NCBI RefSeq assembly: GCF_900170035.1
Contig: NZ_LT828551.1
Coordinates: forward strand, 40,063-104,062
DNA from: Desulfamplus magnetovallimortis
GTDB lineage: Bacteria > Desulfobacterota > Desulfobacteria > Desulfobacterales > Desulfobacteraceae
DNA: 64,000 nt
Reading direction: 5' to 3'
In this document: one piece after another, positions 54,728 through 63,200 of the stretch
Layout of the letters: each line of letters begins with the position of its first letter
Numbering within the stretch: position 1 is the first letter of the stretch
Translations under genes and position numbers: made by a program
The notes under the pieces: model-generated
The model's input: the letters and a program-made list of their open reading frames with translations, nothing else
Databases searched by the model: none
Told to the model about the DNA's origin: nothing

Positions 54728-55405
54728 ATGGCTTTTGAAACAAAAGAAGAAGTTCTTCAAAGATTAATGGAAATGAACAGACCCAATTGCCCCCACTGTA
54801 ATACTGCAATGGATCTGTGGGAAGTTCCTGAAATAAACTTCAGTGACGGTCTTGGCTGGGGCACACCATATATGTTTGTCTGCTTCAATGACGAATGCCC
54901 ATCATACAAAAAAGGATGGGAAAACCTTAAGGAGACCATGGAGTTCAATGCATCCTACAGATGCATCAACACTCCAGGTTCAGATAATTTTGAGTACATG
55001 CCTGTATTTAGCCCCATAGGAGGCAAGGGTCAGCTCTTAGATAACAATGAGATGGAAATAAGAGAAGCTTTCAAAGAGGCAATGAAAGAGGGTTTTGCCA
55101 TGTTGACTGACCTCTACATGGCTGGAGACTGGGATGAGATACTGAAAATGGTTCTTCATCCAGGAAACCCGCCAAGGGTTAGGCAGAAGGCCGCAGAAAT
55201 GGTTGGAGACATCGGAGGAACTGAAGCTGTTGAACATCTTTTGAATCACAAATTTCCAAGCAGAGTACTTCAGGAAACCGTTGAAAAGACGATAAAGAAA
55301 CTGCACAGCCGTCACTTTACAAGGGAATGTCCATATTGTGCAGAAATTATTAAACAACGTGCAACCTTTTGCAAACACTGTCAAAAGGATGTGCCAAAGG
55401 GATAA
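54728..55405 (+). CDS. Zinc-ribbon / HEAT-repeat protein of unknown function
   Basis: This 225-residue protein has an N-terminal zinc-binding region (CPHC at about 21-24, C-x4-C around 57-62, FNDEC), a central helical part with a HEAT-like repeat (about 140-190; RVRQKAAEMVGDIGGTEAVEHLL) and a C-terminal zinc ribbon (CPYCAEIIKQRATFCKHC). The function is not known. Such architecture suggests a scaffold or nucleic-acid adaptor. It is monocistronic between repeat-rich gaps. Confidence 0.8.
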   Translation: MAFETKEEVLQRLMEMNRPNCPHCNTAMDLWEVPEINFSDGLGWGTPYMFVCFNDECPSYKKGWENLKETMEFNASYRCINTPGSDNFEYMPVFSPIGGKGQLLDNNEMEIREAFKEAMKEGFAMLTDLYMAGDWDEILKMVLHPGNPPRVRQKAAEMVGDIGGTEAVEHLLNHKFPSRVLQETVEKTIKKLHSRHFTRECPYCAEIIKQRATFCKHCQKDVPKG

Positions 55406-55707
55406 ACAACAAAAATATATTTTTGATATGTCTCGCAAAAAGCCCTAAATAGGAATTAACCATAATAACTTCAGCATATTATGGTTCTCGTCAGTCATAA
55501 CTTCTCTAAATGGAGACCACAGATAGTATTTTTCAGAGAATTGAAAGTACAATATGTGGTGGTGGATTTGAGAAGTTAGGACTCTTGAGTATGGTTAAAA
55601 ATAATCTTAAACGATCATGGCTGATGATCAGCCACCCCCGAATATGGAAATTTGTATCTATTTCCACGGTAAAATAGCACCTTTTACAGGTTCATCATAT
55701 CAGAGTT

Positions 55708-55739
55708 AATAAAAAGGGCAGACAGAAAATTCTCTGCCC
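55708..55739 (-). terminator. Terminator for the HsdR-N-like gene
   Basis: On the minus strand GGGCAGA pairs with TCTGCCC across ten bases, followed by TTTTTATTAAC. The family C element lies between it and the gene. Confidence 0.75.
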
Positions 55740-55768
55740 ACCCTCATAAACTTCATCTATCACTTTTC

Positions 55769-55874
55769 GGCATCCTTCATTATCCACTTTACACTTTCAT
55801 GGGAATCATGCCCATTTATCGGGAGTCACGACCCCAAAAGTGTAAAGCACTTTCCGGTTGATATGAAGGATGCC
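55769..55874. repeat. MITE-like element, family C, copy 8
   Basis: The 106-bp element begins GGCATCCTTCATTATCCAC then TTTACACTTTCATG, and ends CAAAAGTGTAAAGCACTTTC, then GATATGAAGGATGCC. Its right end is nine bases from the stop of the minus-strand gene. Confidence 0.75.
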
Positions 55875-55882
55875 CACTTTTC

Positions 55883-56425
55883 TTATTTTTTAAATTGCAT
55901 AACAGAATTACCGCACTCCTCATGCAGCCTTTCAATATCGTAGGAACGAAAGATAATCATCTCCTTGTCTCGTTTTTTATCAGGAAACCCGGGGTATGAA
56001 TGATCTTCCACAATCTTGAGGCCTGCATTAATGCCGGGAACAGCCTCAAGCCCCTCTCCTACAGGCTTTCCAGATACCACATCCCTGACAAGCGCATCCT
56101 TACCATCTGTTGATACGGAAAATGGAATCTGCCCATGATAAAAAAGCCTTGCAGCAGCAAGGATCTCCCTCTCAAATGATCCAAGGGAACCTGCTATGCA
56201 TCGCACAGCCATAAGGGGTTTATCTTTGCAAAAGACAACAATGTCAATTTTTGAGTGATATGGCTCCCCTTTTATTGTAACAGTAATGGGAAAATCAACT
56301 TTGATGTCATTTTTTGAAAACCCTCTCTCTTCCACCAAAAATTTTTCAAAAAGCTGGCGATTGCCTTCAGCACCAACATCTGGGATCTCTTTACCTGTAA
56401 TATAGTCAATCAATTTAAGTGTCAT
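55883..56425 (-). CDS. HsdR N-terminal-like protein with degenerate catalytic motif
   Basis: This 180-residue protein resembles the N-terminal nuclease domain of type I restriction subunits (HsdR_N-like): GAEGNRQLFEKFLVEERGF, then DIKVDFPIT and IDIVVFCKDKPLMAVRC, and SLGSFEREILAAARL. The PD-(D/E)XK signature normally ends V-E-C-K; here it is V-R-C-I, so the catalytic Glu and Lys are replaced. The protein is complete at both ends by length, has no helicase domain and no hsdM or hsdS nearby. A non-catalytic role is likely. Small proteins of this type are common in deltaproteobacteria. Confidence 0.75.
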   Translation of the reverse strand: MTLKLIDYITGKEIPDVGAEGNRQLFEKFLVEERGFSKNDIKVDFPITVTIKGEPYHSKIDIVVFCKDKPLMAVRCIAGSLGSFEREILAAARLFYHGQIPFSVSTDGKDALVRDVVSGKPVGEGLEAVPGINAGLKIVEDHSYPGFPDKKRDKEMIIFRSYDIERLHEECGNSVMQFKK

Positions 56426-56491
56426 ATATAATACTCCTTAAAAAAAACATTTTGGCATAGCAATTTTTTGGGTATATTAATATTGCCCTTT

Positions 56492-56692
56492 TTTACCGTG
56501 GGAATAGATACAATTTTCCATATTCGGGGGTGGCTGAATGACGGCCATGACCGTTTACCGTGAAAATGACTATCATTTTTATACTTGGGGGTGATTGATA
56601 CGCAATCATGCCGTTTACCGTTAAAACACCTTCTGTTTTCATGATCGGGGGTGGCCGAAATCTCATTTGGCCATGAGGGTTTACCCGATAAT
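56492..56692. repeat. Family B repeat cluster, three tandem units
   Basis: Three units follow each other: ATTCGGGGGTGGCTGAATGA, ACTTGGGGGTGATTGATACG and GATCGGGGGTGGCCGAAATC are their cores, separated by GTTTACCGTGAAAATG-type junctions. The three cores are of three different subtypes. The frame that runs from 56651 into the hydrolase gene starts inside the third unit. Confidence 0.8.
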
Positions 56693-56725
56693 TTTTCAAA
56701 GTACAGTAAAAGGAGAGTAGGTTTA

Positions 56726-57529
56726 TTGTCAAATATAAAAAGAGTAATACTTAAAAATGGGCAATCCATTGCATATCAAATAATTGAACCGAAGAGTGCT
56801 TCATCTGACGAGGAAGATACCCCATATCTTATTTTTCTTCATGAAGGTCTGGGCTGCATGGCAATGTGGAAAGATTTTCCCCATGCTCTGTGCAACCGCC
56901 TCAAATGGCCGGGGGTTATCTATGATCGCCAGGGATATGGCTTGTCAAACCATATTACAAAACCACGGACAATCAATTATCTGCACGAATACGCCCTTAT
57001 GGAGCTGCCTGAAATAATTGATCTTATTATCCCTCCACAAAAGGATTTTTTCATAGTAGGTCACTCGGACGGCGGAAGCATTGGGCTGATTTACGCATCA
57101 GAACAAAATGCCCGTCTTAAAGGGGTTATTACAGAGGCAGCCCACGTTTTTGTTGAACCGGAAACCATTCGGGGAATTGAAGAGGCTCTAAAAGCATTTG
57201 AAAAAGGGGCATTAGGGTCACTTACAAAATATCATGGTGAAAAAACAGAAAAGACTTTCCATGCATGGTCAGATACATGGCTCTCCCCACACTTCAAATA
57301 CTGGAACATTGAATATCTTCTCCCATCAATAATATCTCCTGTCATGGCAATACAGGGGGTAAATGATCAGTATGGGACAGCAGCACAGGTGGATACCATT
57401 GTAAATAAGGTTTCCGGCAAAAGCGTAAAAACAATGGTTAAAAAATGCGGACATGCGCCACACATACAGCAGAAAAATGAAGTTTTAAATATAATGACAT
57501 CATTTCTTTATGAAAGTCCCGTATTTTAA
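56726..57529 (+). CDS. Alpha/beta hydrolase
   Basis: This 267-residue protein has the alpha/beta hydrolase fold: an oxyanion segment FLHEGLGCMAMW, nucleophile elbow GHSDGGSIG (Ser in G-x-S-x-G) at about residue 115, the acid near GVNDQYG, and the catalytic His in KCGHAPHIQ. The substrate is unknown. I choose the TTG at 56726 because AGGAGAG lies about ten bases upstream; the ATG at 56651 is inside a repeat. The last six residues (YESPVF) are encoded by a family A repeat that begins at 57507, so the element has been captured as the C-terminus. Confidence 0.88.
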   Translation: MSNIKRVILKNGQSIAYQIIEPKSASSDEEDTPYLIFLHEGLGCMAMWKDFPHALCNRLKWPGVIYDRQGYGLSNHITKPRTINYLHEYALMELPEIIDLIIPPQKDFFIVGHSDGGSIGLIYASEQNARLKGVITEAAHVFVEPETIRGIEEALKAFEKGALGSLTKYHGEKTEKTFHAWSDTWLSPHFKYWNIEYLLPSIISPVMAIQGVNDQYGTAAQVDTIVNKVSGKSVKTMVKKCGHAPHIQQKNEVLNIMTSFLYESPVF

Positions 57530-57746
57530 GGTTTTATATGAAAGTCCCCGCAAATGGCTGTTTTTATAAAGACTTTCAACTCTTCGATTGTGACGGTGAA
57601 CCGCCATGTTGGTTATAAGAAAATCCCCGTAAAAGCCTGTTTTAAAACGACTTTCATCTTTTCGATTGTGGCGGAAATCCGCCATATACGTTATTAAGGA
57701 CTTTCATGTTGCGTTGTGGCAGATGGGTCTGCCATGGGCGTTATTG
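57507..57746. repeat. Family A palindromic repeat cluster, inverted, four units
   Basis: Units in minus orientation follow one another from the end of the hydrolase gene: TATGAAAGTCCC, TATATGAAAGTCCCCGC with CTTCGATTGTGACGGTGAAC, AAGAAAATCCCCG with GATTGTGGCGGAAATCC, and GACTTTCATGTTGCGTTGTG with GGCAGATGGGTCTGCC. Both variants (CATGTTGG and CATGGGCG ends) occur. Confidence 0.75.
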
Positions 57747-58155
57747 AAAACTGAACAGCACAAGTCTAAAACAATATTTACAAAACAACCATTATAATCA
57801 CAAGCGAATAACTTGACTTCATTCCATTATTGCATTATTATTTAAAAATACTTCATTTACCAATTTCAGTTTTTCATTTTTCAGGTTCAATTTTCCTGAG
57901 AAAGAACCTCTTCTTCAACCTCTTTTCCGCTCTTTTCATCCCCAGACTGTAAAATGCTTGCCAAGTGACGTATGATATAAAGGATGCCGGAATTATATAG
58001 AATTAATGGTGCTCAGTGCCTCTTCAAGTTTAAAGTGTCGGGTGACTTTTAAGGCATTTCAAAGGTTCAATGCATTTTCTACCCGGCAATCAAACCTTGA
58101 AAGAACACTCAGGGTATTTTTTTCGGCCAAACTCTTTTAAAAGAAAGGAATTGTC
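57747..58155. other. Intergenic region before the PilZ gene
   Basis: It holds an AT-rich stretch, a family C right-end remnant (57972-57990, TGATATAAAGGATGCCGG) and family D copy 2 (58001-58110). On the minus strand near 57892-57950 a short frame (SGDEKSGKEVEEEVLSQEN) could be a gene end, but no start or partner is found. AAAGGAA lies before the PilZ ATG. Confidence 0.45.
58001..58110. repeat. Palindromic repeat, family D, copy 2
   Basis: It shares CTTCAAGTTTAAA.TGTCGGG with the left arm and TTTCTACCCG.AATCAAACCT with the right arm of copy 1 at 12372-12473. The inner part AAAGGTTCAATGCATTTTCT differs. Confidence 0.6.
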
Positions 58156-58656
58156 ATGATATTTAATAAACGGTCAACAATACGAAATAAATGTAAAATT
58201 CCTCTACTTATGGCCTGGAACAGCACTGAAAATATCCACGAAGCCCATGCAAGTGACATAAGTCAGGGAGGAATGCGCATTGAAGTTAGATACAATTTAT
58301 CTCAGGACATAACCATCTATATAAAAAATATAAGCAATCCTGACAGCGGCTACACTGGAAATGAGTGGGATGCTTATATCGGCAAGGTAAAATGGATCAA
58401 ACACAAAGGAGACCTTTACCAGACACCTTTCCAGGCAGGCATCCAGTACATGAGCCACTCTGTTGTACTGGGACACACAGACGAATTTTATGACTGTAAC
58501 CGTTGCGATATGTGCGGTACACCTGTGAAAAGAGATCTGCACTGGACAGATGATGATCTCCATCTTTGCACCGAGTGTTTTTGGAGCATTGGGAAACTTG
58601 AAAAAAGTGTATCCAGATCAAGTCTTACAAGGTTCCTCTCCGGAAATGTTTTGTAA
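58156..58656 (+). CDS. PilZ domain protein with C-terminal zinc-binding motif
   Basis: This 166-residue protein begins with a PilZ domain: RSTIRNK supplies the Arg pair and DISQGGMRIE the D/N-x-S-x-x-G motif for c-di-GMP binding. From about 115 it has CNRCDMCGTP and LCTECFWS, a likely zinc-binding knuckle. A neighbouring gene encodes an HD-GYP response regulator, a predicted c-di-GMP phosphodiesterase, so both may act in one pathway. The output is unknown. The RxxxR motif is RSTIR, as required for binding. Confidence 0.88.
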   Translation: MIFNKRSTIRNKCKIPLLMAWNSTENIHEAHASDISQGGMRIEVRYNLSQDITIYIKNISNPDSGYTGNEWDAYIGKVKWIKHKGDLYQTPFQAGIQYMSHSVVLGHTDEFYDCNRCDMCGTPVKRDLHWTDDDLHLCTECFWSIGKLEKSVSRSSLTRFLSGNVL

Positions 58657-58688
58657 CTAACCCGTTGAACACTTTGATAAAAATATTT

Positions 58689-58880
58689 GGCATCCTTCAT
58701 ATCAGATTAAACAGTCATGGCCGGATGCGACTTCGACCACCCCCGATCATGAAAACGGAATGTGTTTTCACGGTAAAGTACTTTACAATTCTTGTCTGGA
58801 GTAGAGACGCAATGCATTGTGTCTCTACCGTTGGGTTATTTTACCATTGGAAAAGTGTAAACCGGCAAATGATGCATGCC
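58689..58880. repeat. Family C element interrupted by a family B unit and a GTAGAGAC palindrome
   Basis: The left end GGCATCCTTCATATCAG and the right end AAAAGTGTAAACCGGCAAAT then GATGCATGCC belong to family C, but 192 bp separate them instead of about 106. The extra DNA is an inverted family B unit (about 58712-58776, ending TTTTCACGGTAAAG) and the palindrome GTAGAGAC...GTCTCTAC (58801-58828). Confidence 0.7.
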
Positions 58881-58913
58881 GAAAACATTAAAAGTTTTTT
58901 GCCCGGAAATGTT

Positions 58914-60002
58914 CTATTTTGACAACATCTCACGCTCCTCTTCACAATCGGCATACTCCAGGGCAATCTGTCTAAAATCTTCTGCAATTTCCATAAATGC
59001 GTCAACCATATCAGGATCAAAATGAGAACCCCTGCCCTCTTTTATTATCTCAACAGCTTTTTGATGGGAAAAAGGGGGCTTATAAACTCTTTTACTGATC
59101 AGGGCATCATAGACATCAGCAAGAGCCATGAGCCTTCCGCTCAATGGAATATCTTCTCCTTTCAGTCCCCGGGGATAACCGCTGCCATCCCATTTCTCCT
59201 GATGGGTATGTGCAATATCCCTTGCAACACTTAAAAATGAGCCTTCTCCAAGTTTTTTTTCATTGATCAAAATGGCATCATGTCCATAAACAGTGTGCAA
59301 TTTCATCTCTTCAAACTCTTCTTCTGTCAACCTTCCGGGTTTAAGCAGAATATTGTCTCTAACACCAACCTTGCCAATATCATGAAGCGGAGCTGACTTG
59401 TAGAGTATGTCAATGGCTTTTTCATCCAGGAGATGTTCGAATTTGGGATTTTTACTTAAATGTTGGGCCAGCCTCTTAACGTAGTTTCTGGTACGTTTAA
59501 TATGTCCGCCTGTTTCAGGATCACGATACTCTGCAAGGGTTCCCATGCTCTCAATTGTCACCTCCTGGGTCAACAAAAGCTCCCTTGTTCGCTCCTTTAC
59601 AACATCTTCAAGGTGATCCCTGTATTTTTTTAACTCAATCTGATTTTTAACCCTTGCCTTGACAAGATCAGGACTGAAAGGCTTGGTAACATAATCCACA
59701 GCTCCCAGCTCAAGGCCCCGGGCTTCATCCTGAGTTTCAGTCATTGCAGTCAGAAAAATAACAGGGATATTGCTTGTTTCAGGATTTGATTTCAGCTCTT
59801 CGCACACCTGATAACCATCCATACCCGGCATCATTATATCAAGCAAAATCAGATCGGGTTTTTCATCAGCCACGGCTTCCAGTGCTGTTTCACCATCCAT
59901 TGCCACCCTGACATCATATTGATCTCCAAGGGTTTCCACAAGAACATCAATATTGGTCTCGGTATCATCAACAACCATTACAATAAATTCTGAAAGTTCC
60001 AT
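58914..60002 (-). CDS. Response regulator with HD-GYP phosphodiesterase domain
   Basis: This 362-residue protein has an N-terminal receiver domain (about 5-120; VMVVDD, phosphoacceptor Asp in LILLDIMMPGMDG at about 54, and the conserved Lys in VTKPF), a coiled linker, and a C-terminal HD-GYP domain (HDIGKVG, HTVYGHD, HTHQEKWDGSGYPRGL). HD-GYP proteins hydrolyse c-di-GMP. I choose the ATG at 60002 since AGGAAAA lies upstream; the frame to 60044 includes repeat DNA. It follows the hybrid kinase on the same strand across two family A units, so they probably form one signalling pair. Confidence 0.93.
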   Translation of the reverse strand: MELSEFIVMVVDDTETNIDVLVETLGDQYDVRVAMDGETALEAVADEKPDLILLDIMMPGMDGYQVCEELKSNPETSNIPVIFLTAMTETQDEARGLELGAVDYVTKPFSPDLVKARVKNQIELKKYRDHLEDVVKERTRELLLTQEVTIESMGTLAEYRDPETGGHIKRTRNYVKRLAQHLSKNPKFEHLLDEKAIDILYKSAPLHDIGKVGVRDNILLKPGRLTEEEFEEMKLHTVYGHDAILINEKKLGEGSFLSVARDIAHTHQEKWDGSGYPRGLKGEDIPLSGRLMALADVYDALISKRVYKPPFSHQKAVEIIKEGRGSHFDPDMVDAFMEIAEDFRQIALEYADCEEEREMLSK

Positions 60003-60015
60003 AAAAAATTTTCCT

Positions 60016-60180
60016 ATAACGGCCATGGCAGTTCCATCTGCCACAACGAAGCATGAAAGTCCTTAAAAAAACCTTTAACCACGGGGACTTTCTTATAAAA
60101 CGTTCATGACGGTTCTCCGCCACAATCGAAGAGATGAAAGTCTTTTTTAAAACAGCCACTTACTGAGACTTTAATATAAA
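60016..60180. repeat. Family A palindromic repeat, two units
   Basis: A GGCCATGGCAGTTCCATCTG-type unit is followed by a GTTCATGACGGTTCTCCG-type unit, each with the ACGAAG or CGAAGA core and a closing GGGGACTTTC or GAGACTTT. It lies between the kinase and the regulator genes. Confidence 0.75.
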
Positions 60181-60209
60181 AAGTTAGCACATTAAAGGCT
60201 TTGTTATTA

Positions 60210-63200
60210 TTAATTTTTTTGAAGCTTTATTTTCAAATCCTCCACAGATTGCAATGCATCTTTGAACTTGTACTTGCCAATCAGCTTTTCAAGCTCCTTT
60301 ACGGAAATTGAGAGATCGTCCGGCCATTTCAGTGAAGCTATCTTCTGCATCAACTCTTTTGATGGCTGGGGTTTACGCTTTGCAACATGGGGCTGAAGTT
60401 CTTCAAGCAACTCAAGCAATCTGGACGGATCGGATATTTCAGAAGGTGTGCTGTTTCCATCTTTATCAACATTTGCCTGCAATGAAGGGGCCATCTCCAG
60501 CAACTTGAGAATCTCTTGCATGGCATCACCAAATTCATTTACAAGTTTGCTGTTATCACTATTGAAATCTGACTTTAAAGCATGTTCAAGCAAGGCGCCC
60601 TTCTCCTGAAGTGAAACAGCCCCAATGGTACCAGATACCCCTTTCACAGTATGGACAAGCCTAACAGCAAGCTCCTGGTCACCTGAATTAACAGCATCAT
60701 TTATCCTCTTCATAATATCAAGATGATCATCATGAAATTTCATTAAAAGCCTGCTGTATAGATCATGGTTATTATTTACCCTTGAAAGCCCTGTGGCGGT
60801 ATTGATCAAAGGCTCAAGGGCTTTTGTGAAGTTGTCATAAAAAGTTAGGTTTCCTGAAGTTGCCTTGGAAAAAGTTACCTTTTCTAAATCTTCAGTTTTA
60901 GGCAAAATATGAAAATCTCCGGCGTGATTTTTCTTTAAAGATCCTTTTAGTTCTTGGTTTCCATAGCTAATGCCCCCATCCATATTATAAGAGACATCAA
61001 CAGGATATGAGCTTTTTTCCCTTTGCCCAGGCTTTATCCACCGGATCAGAGCATCAAACAGCAATGCCGGATCAATGGGTTTGCTTACATAGTCATCCAT
61101 ACCCTGTTCAATGACATGCTCTCTTACGCCTATCATTGCATCAGCGGTCATTGCAATTATGGGAACCTTACCAGCCTCCCCTTCTATCTTACGAATATGC
61201 GCTGTTGATGTATAGCCATCCATGACCGGCATCTGAAGATCCATCAGTACCAGGTCAAAAAGGGTTCCTGAAGCACTTTTGACAACCTGGTCCACACCCT
61301 CACTGCCATTATTTGCCAAAGTTACATGAAAGCCCTTTTCACTGAGTAGCTCCAAAGCCACCTGCTGGTTAATTTCATTGTCTTCCACCAGAAGAATACG
61401 GGCTCCCCTTATCTGGTCAAGCTCTTTGACAACATAAAGATCTTTTTCTGAATGGTAGCCTCCCATTTGTTCATTGCCCTGACCAAATGCCTCCATGATA
61501 GAGTCAAAAAGCAGGGAATGTGTAACAGGCTTTAAAAGAAAACCGTCAAGATTGACTTTCTGAGCCTGATTCATGACATCTTCCCTTCCATGTCCTGTCA
61601 CCATGATGATTTTGGGAAGCGGATTATGGGCCTGCAAAGATTTATCTGAGTTGATGCGTTGGACAGTTTCAAACCCATCCATACCAGGCATCTGCCAGTC
61701 AATAAAAAGCAGTTGATAGTGATCTGTTTTTATTTTCCTGATGGCCTCCATACCCGAGGCTGCTGTATGCACGTCAAATTTGAACACCTCAAGGTATTCC
61801 TTTAATACATCGCGGAACGTATCATTGTCATCAACCACAAGAACCTTAAGTCCCCTTATGGCCTCGGGTACAACATCAAACCTTTTCGTTATTTCATGAT
61901 TATGACGGCCAAATTTTGCAGTGAAAAAGAAAATTGTCCCCTTTCCTGGTTCACTTTCAACTCCAATCTCTCCGTCCATCATCTCTGTCAGCTTTTTACA
62001 GATGGTAAGGCCAAGACCGGTTCCTCCATATTTTCGGGTTGTGGAGGTATCTGCCTGGGAGAATGATTGAAAAAGCCTTGATATCTGCTCTTTTGTCAAT
62101 CCAATGCCTGTATCACGGACACTGAATCGGATCTTTGCTGCATCTTCTTCCACAAAAACAGGCTCAATTGAGATTACAATTTCACCCTTTTCGGTAAATT
62201 TCACAGCATTGTTGCTCAGATTCAACAAAATCTGACCAAGGCGCAGAGGATCCCCCATAAGTGCCCTGGGTACCCCTGAATCCATTTTGAAAATCATCTC
62301 AAGGCCCTTTTCCTGTGCCTTTATTGTCACAAGGCTTGCCAGATTATTCAAAACTTCATTGAGATCAAATTCAATTACCTCTATTTCAAGTTTTCCAGCC
62401 TCTATTTTTGAAAAATCAAGGATATCGTTGATGATCCCGAGCAGATTCTGGGCAGATGCATGTGTTTTTGAGATGTAATCCATCTGTCTTGGGTTAAGAT
62501 CTGTTTTCATGGCAAGATGCGTAAGCCCTAAAATTGCATTCATGGGAGTTCGGATCTCATGACTCATGTTGGCAAGAAAATCGCTCTTGGCCTTTGTTGC
62601 AAGCTCCGCCTCTTTTTTTGCCTCATCCAGATCATCCATGATATTGAGCATTGCCCGCCTTGATCTGGCCATCTCTTCAAGCTGTCTTTCAAGTTGTTCA
62701 GTGGCATCATCATCACATATATTGACTTTTTCAGATATAGCTGAATCTGTTGTATGGTCATACTGTAATCCATAATATGACGACTCATGGGTAGCACCAT
62801 CTGGGAACCCATTGGCAACACCACCAAATTCATGTTTATCTCCATTGCCATGGGCTTGATCTCCTCGTCTGATAAGCTCCTTCAGCTCAATCATCCGCTC
62901 CTCACGGCTTATGGTGAGGCGGTTGAATCTCTCCAGATCTTCCATATGGGCTTTCAATTTGTCTTCTGATCTTTTTCTCTCCGTAATATCACGGATAGTA
63001 CCAACTGCAAACCATTCGTCATCCACCTGAAATGAAGAAAGTGTCACCTCAACAGGAAAAATCTCTCCGGTTCTTTTTATGGCTTTGTTCTGCATGGTTG
63101 AACCAAAGACATTCCCCTGACCGCTTTTTGCAAACTCTTTTAATCCTCTTATGGCCTGCTGCTGAATATCAGGCAGTGTTGCAATGGAATGGAAATCAGC

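Larger units (their letters stand above)
55406..55882. other. Intergenic region with family B and C elements and a terminator
   Basis: No gene is seen. A minus-oriented family B unit (about 55612-55674) is followed by a family F end (TTTTACAGGTTCATCA, 55682), the terminator at 55708-55739 and family C copy 8 (55769-55874). Confidence 0.6.

Noticed and set aside
57892..57950. Minus-strand C-terminal gene fragment (SGDEKSGKEVEEEVLSQEN)
   Set aside because: Only one short frame without a start, a homologue or an upstream partner; too weak to call.
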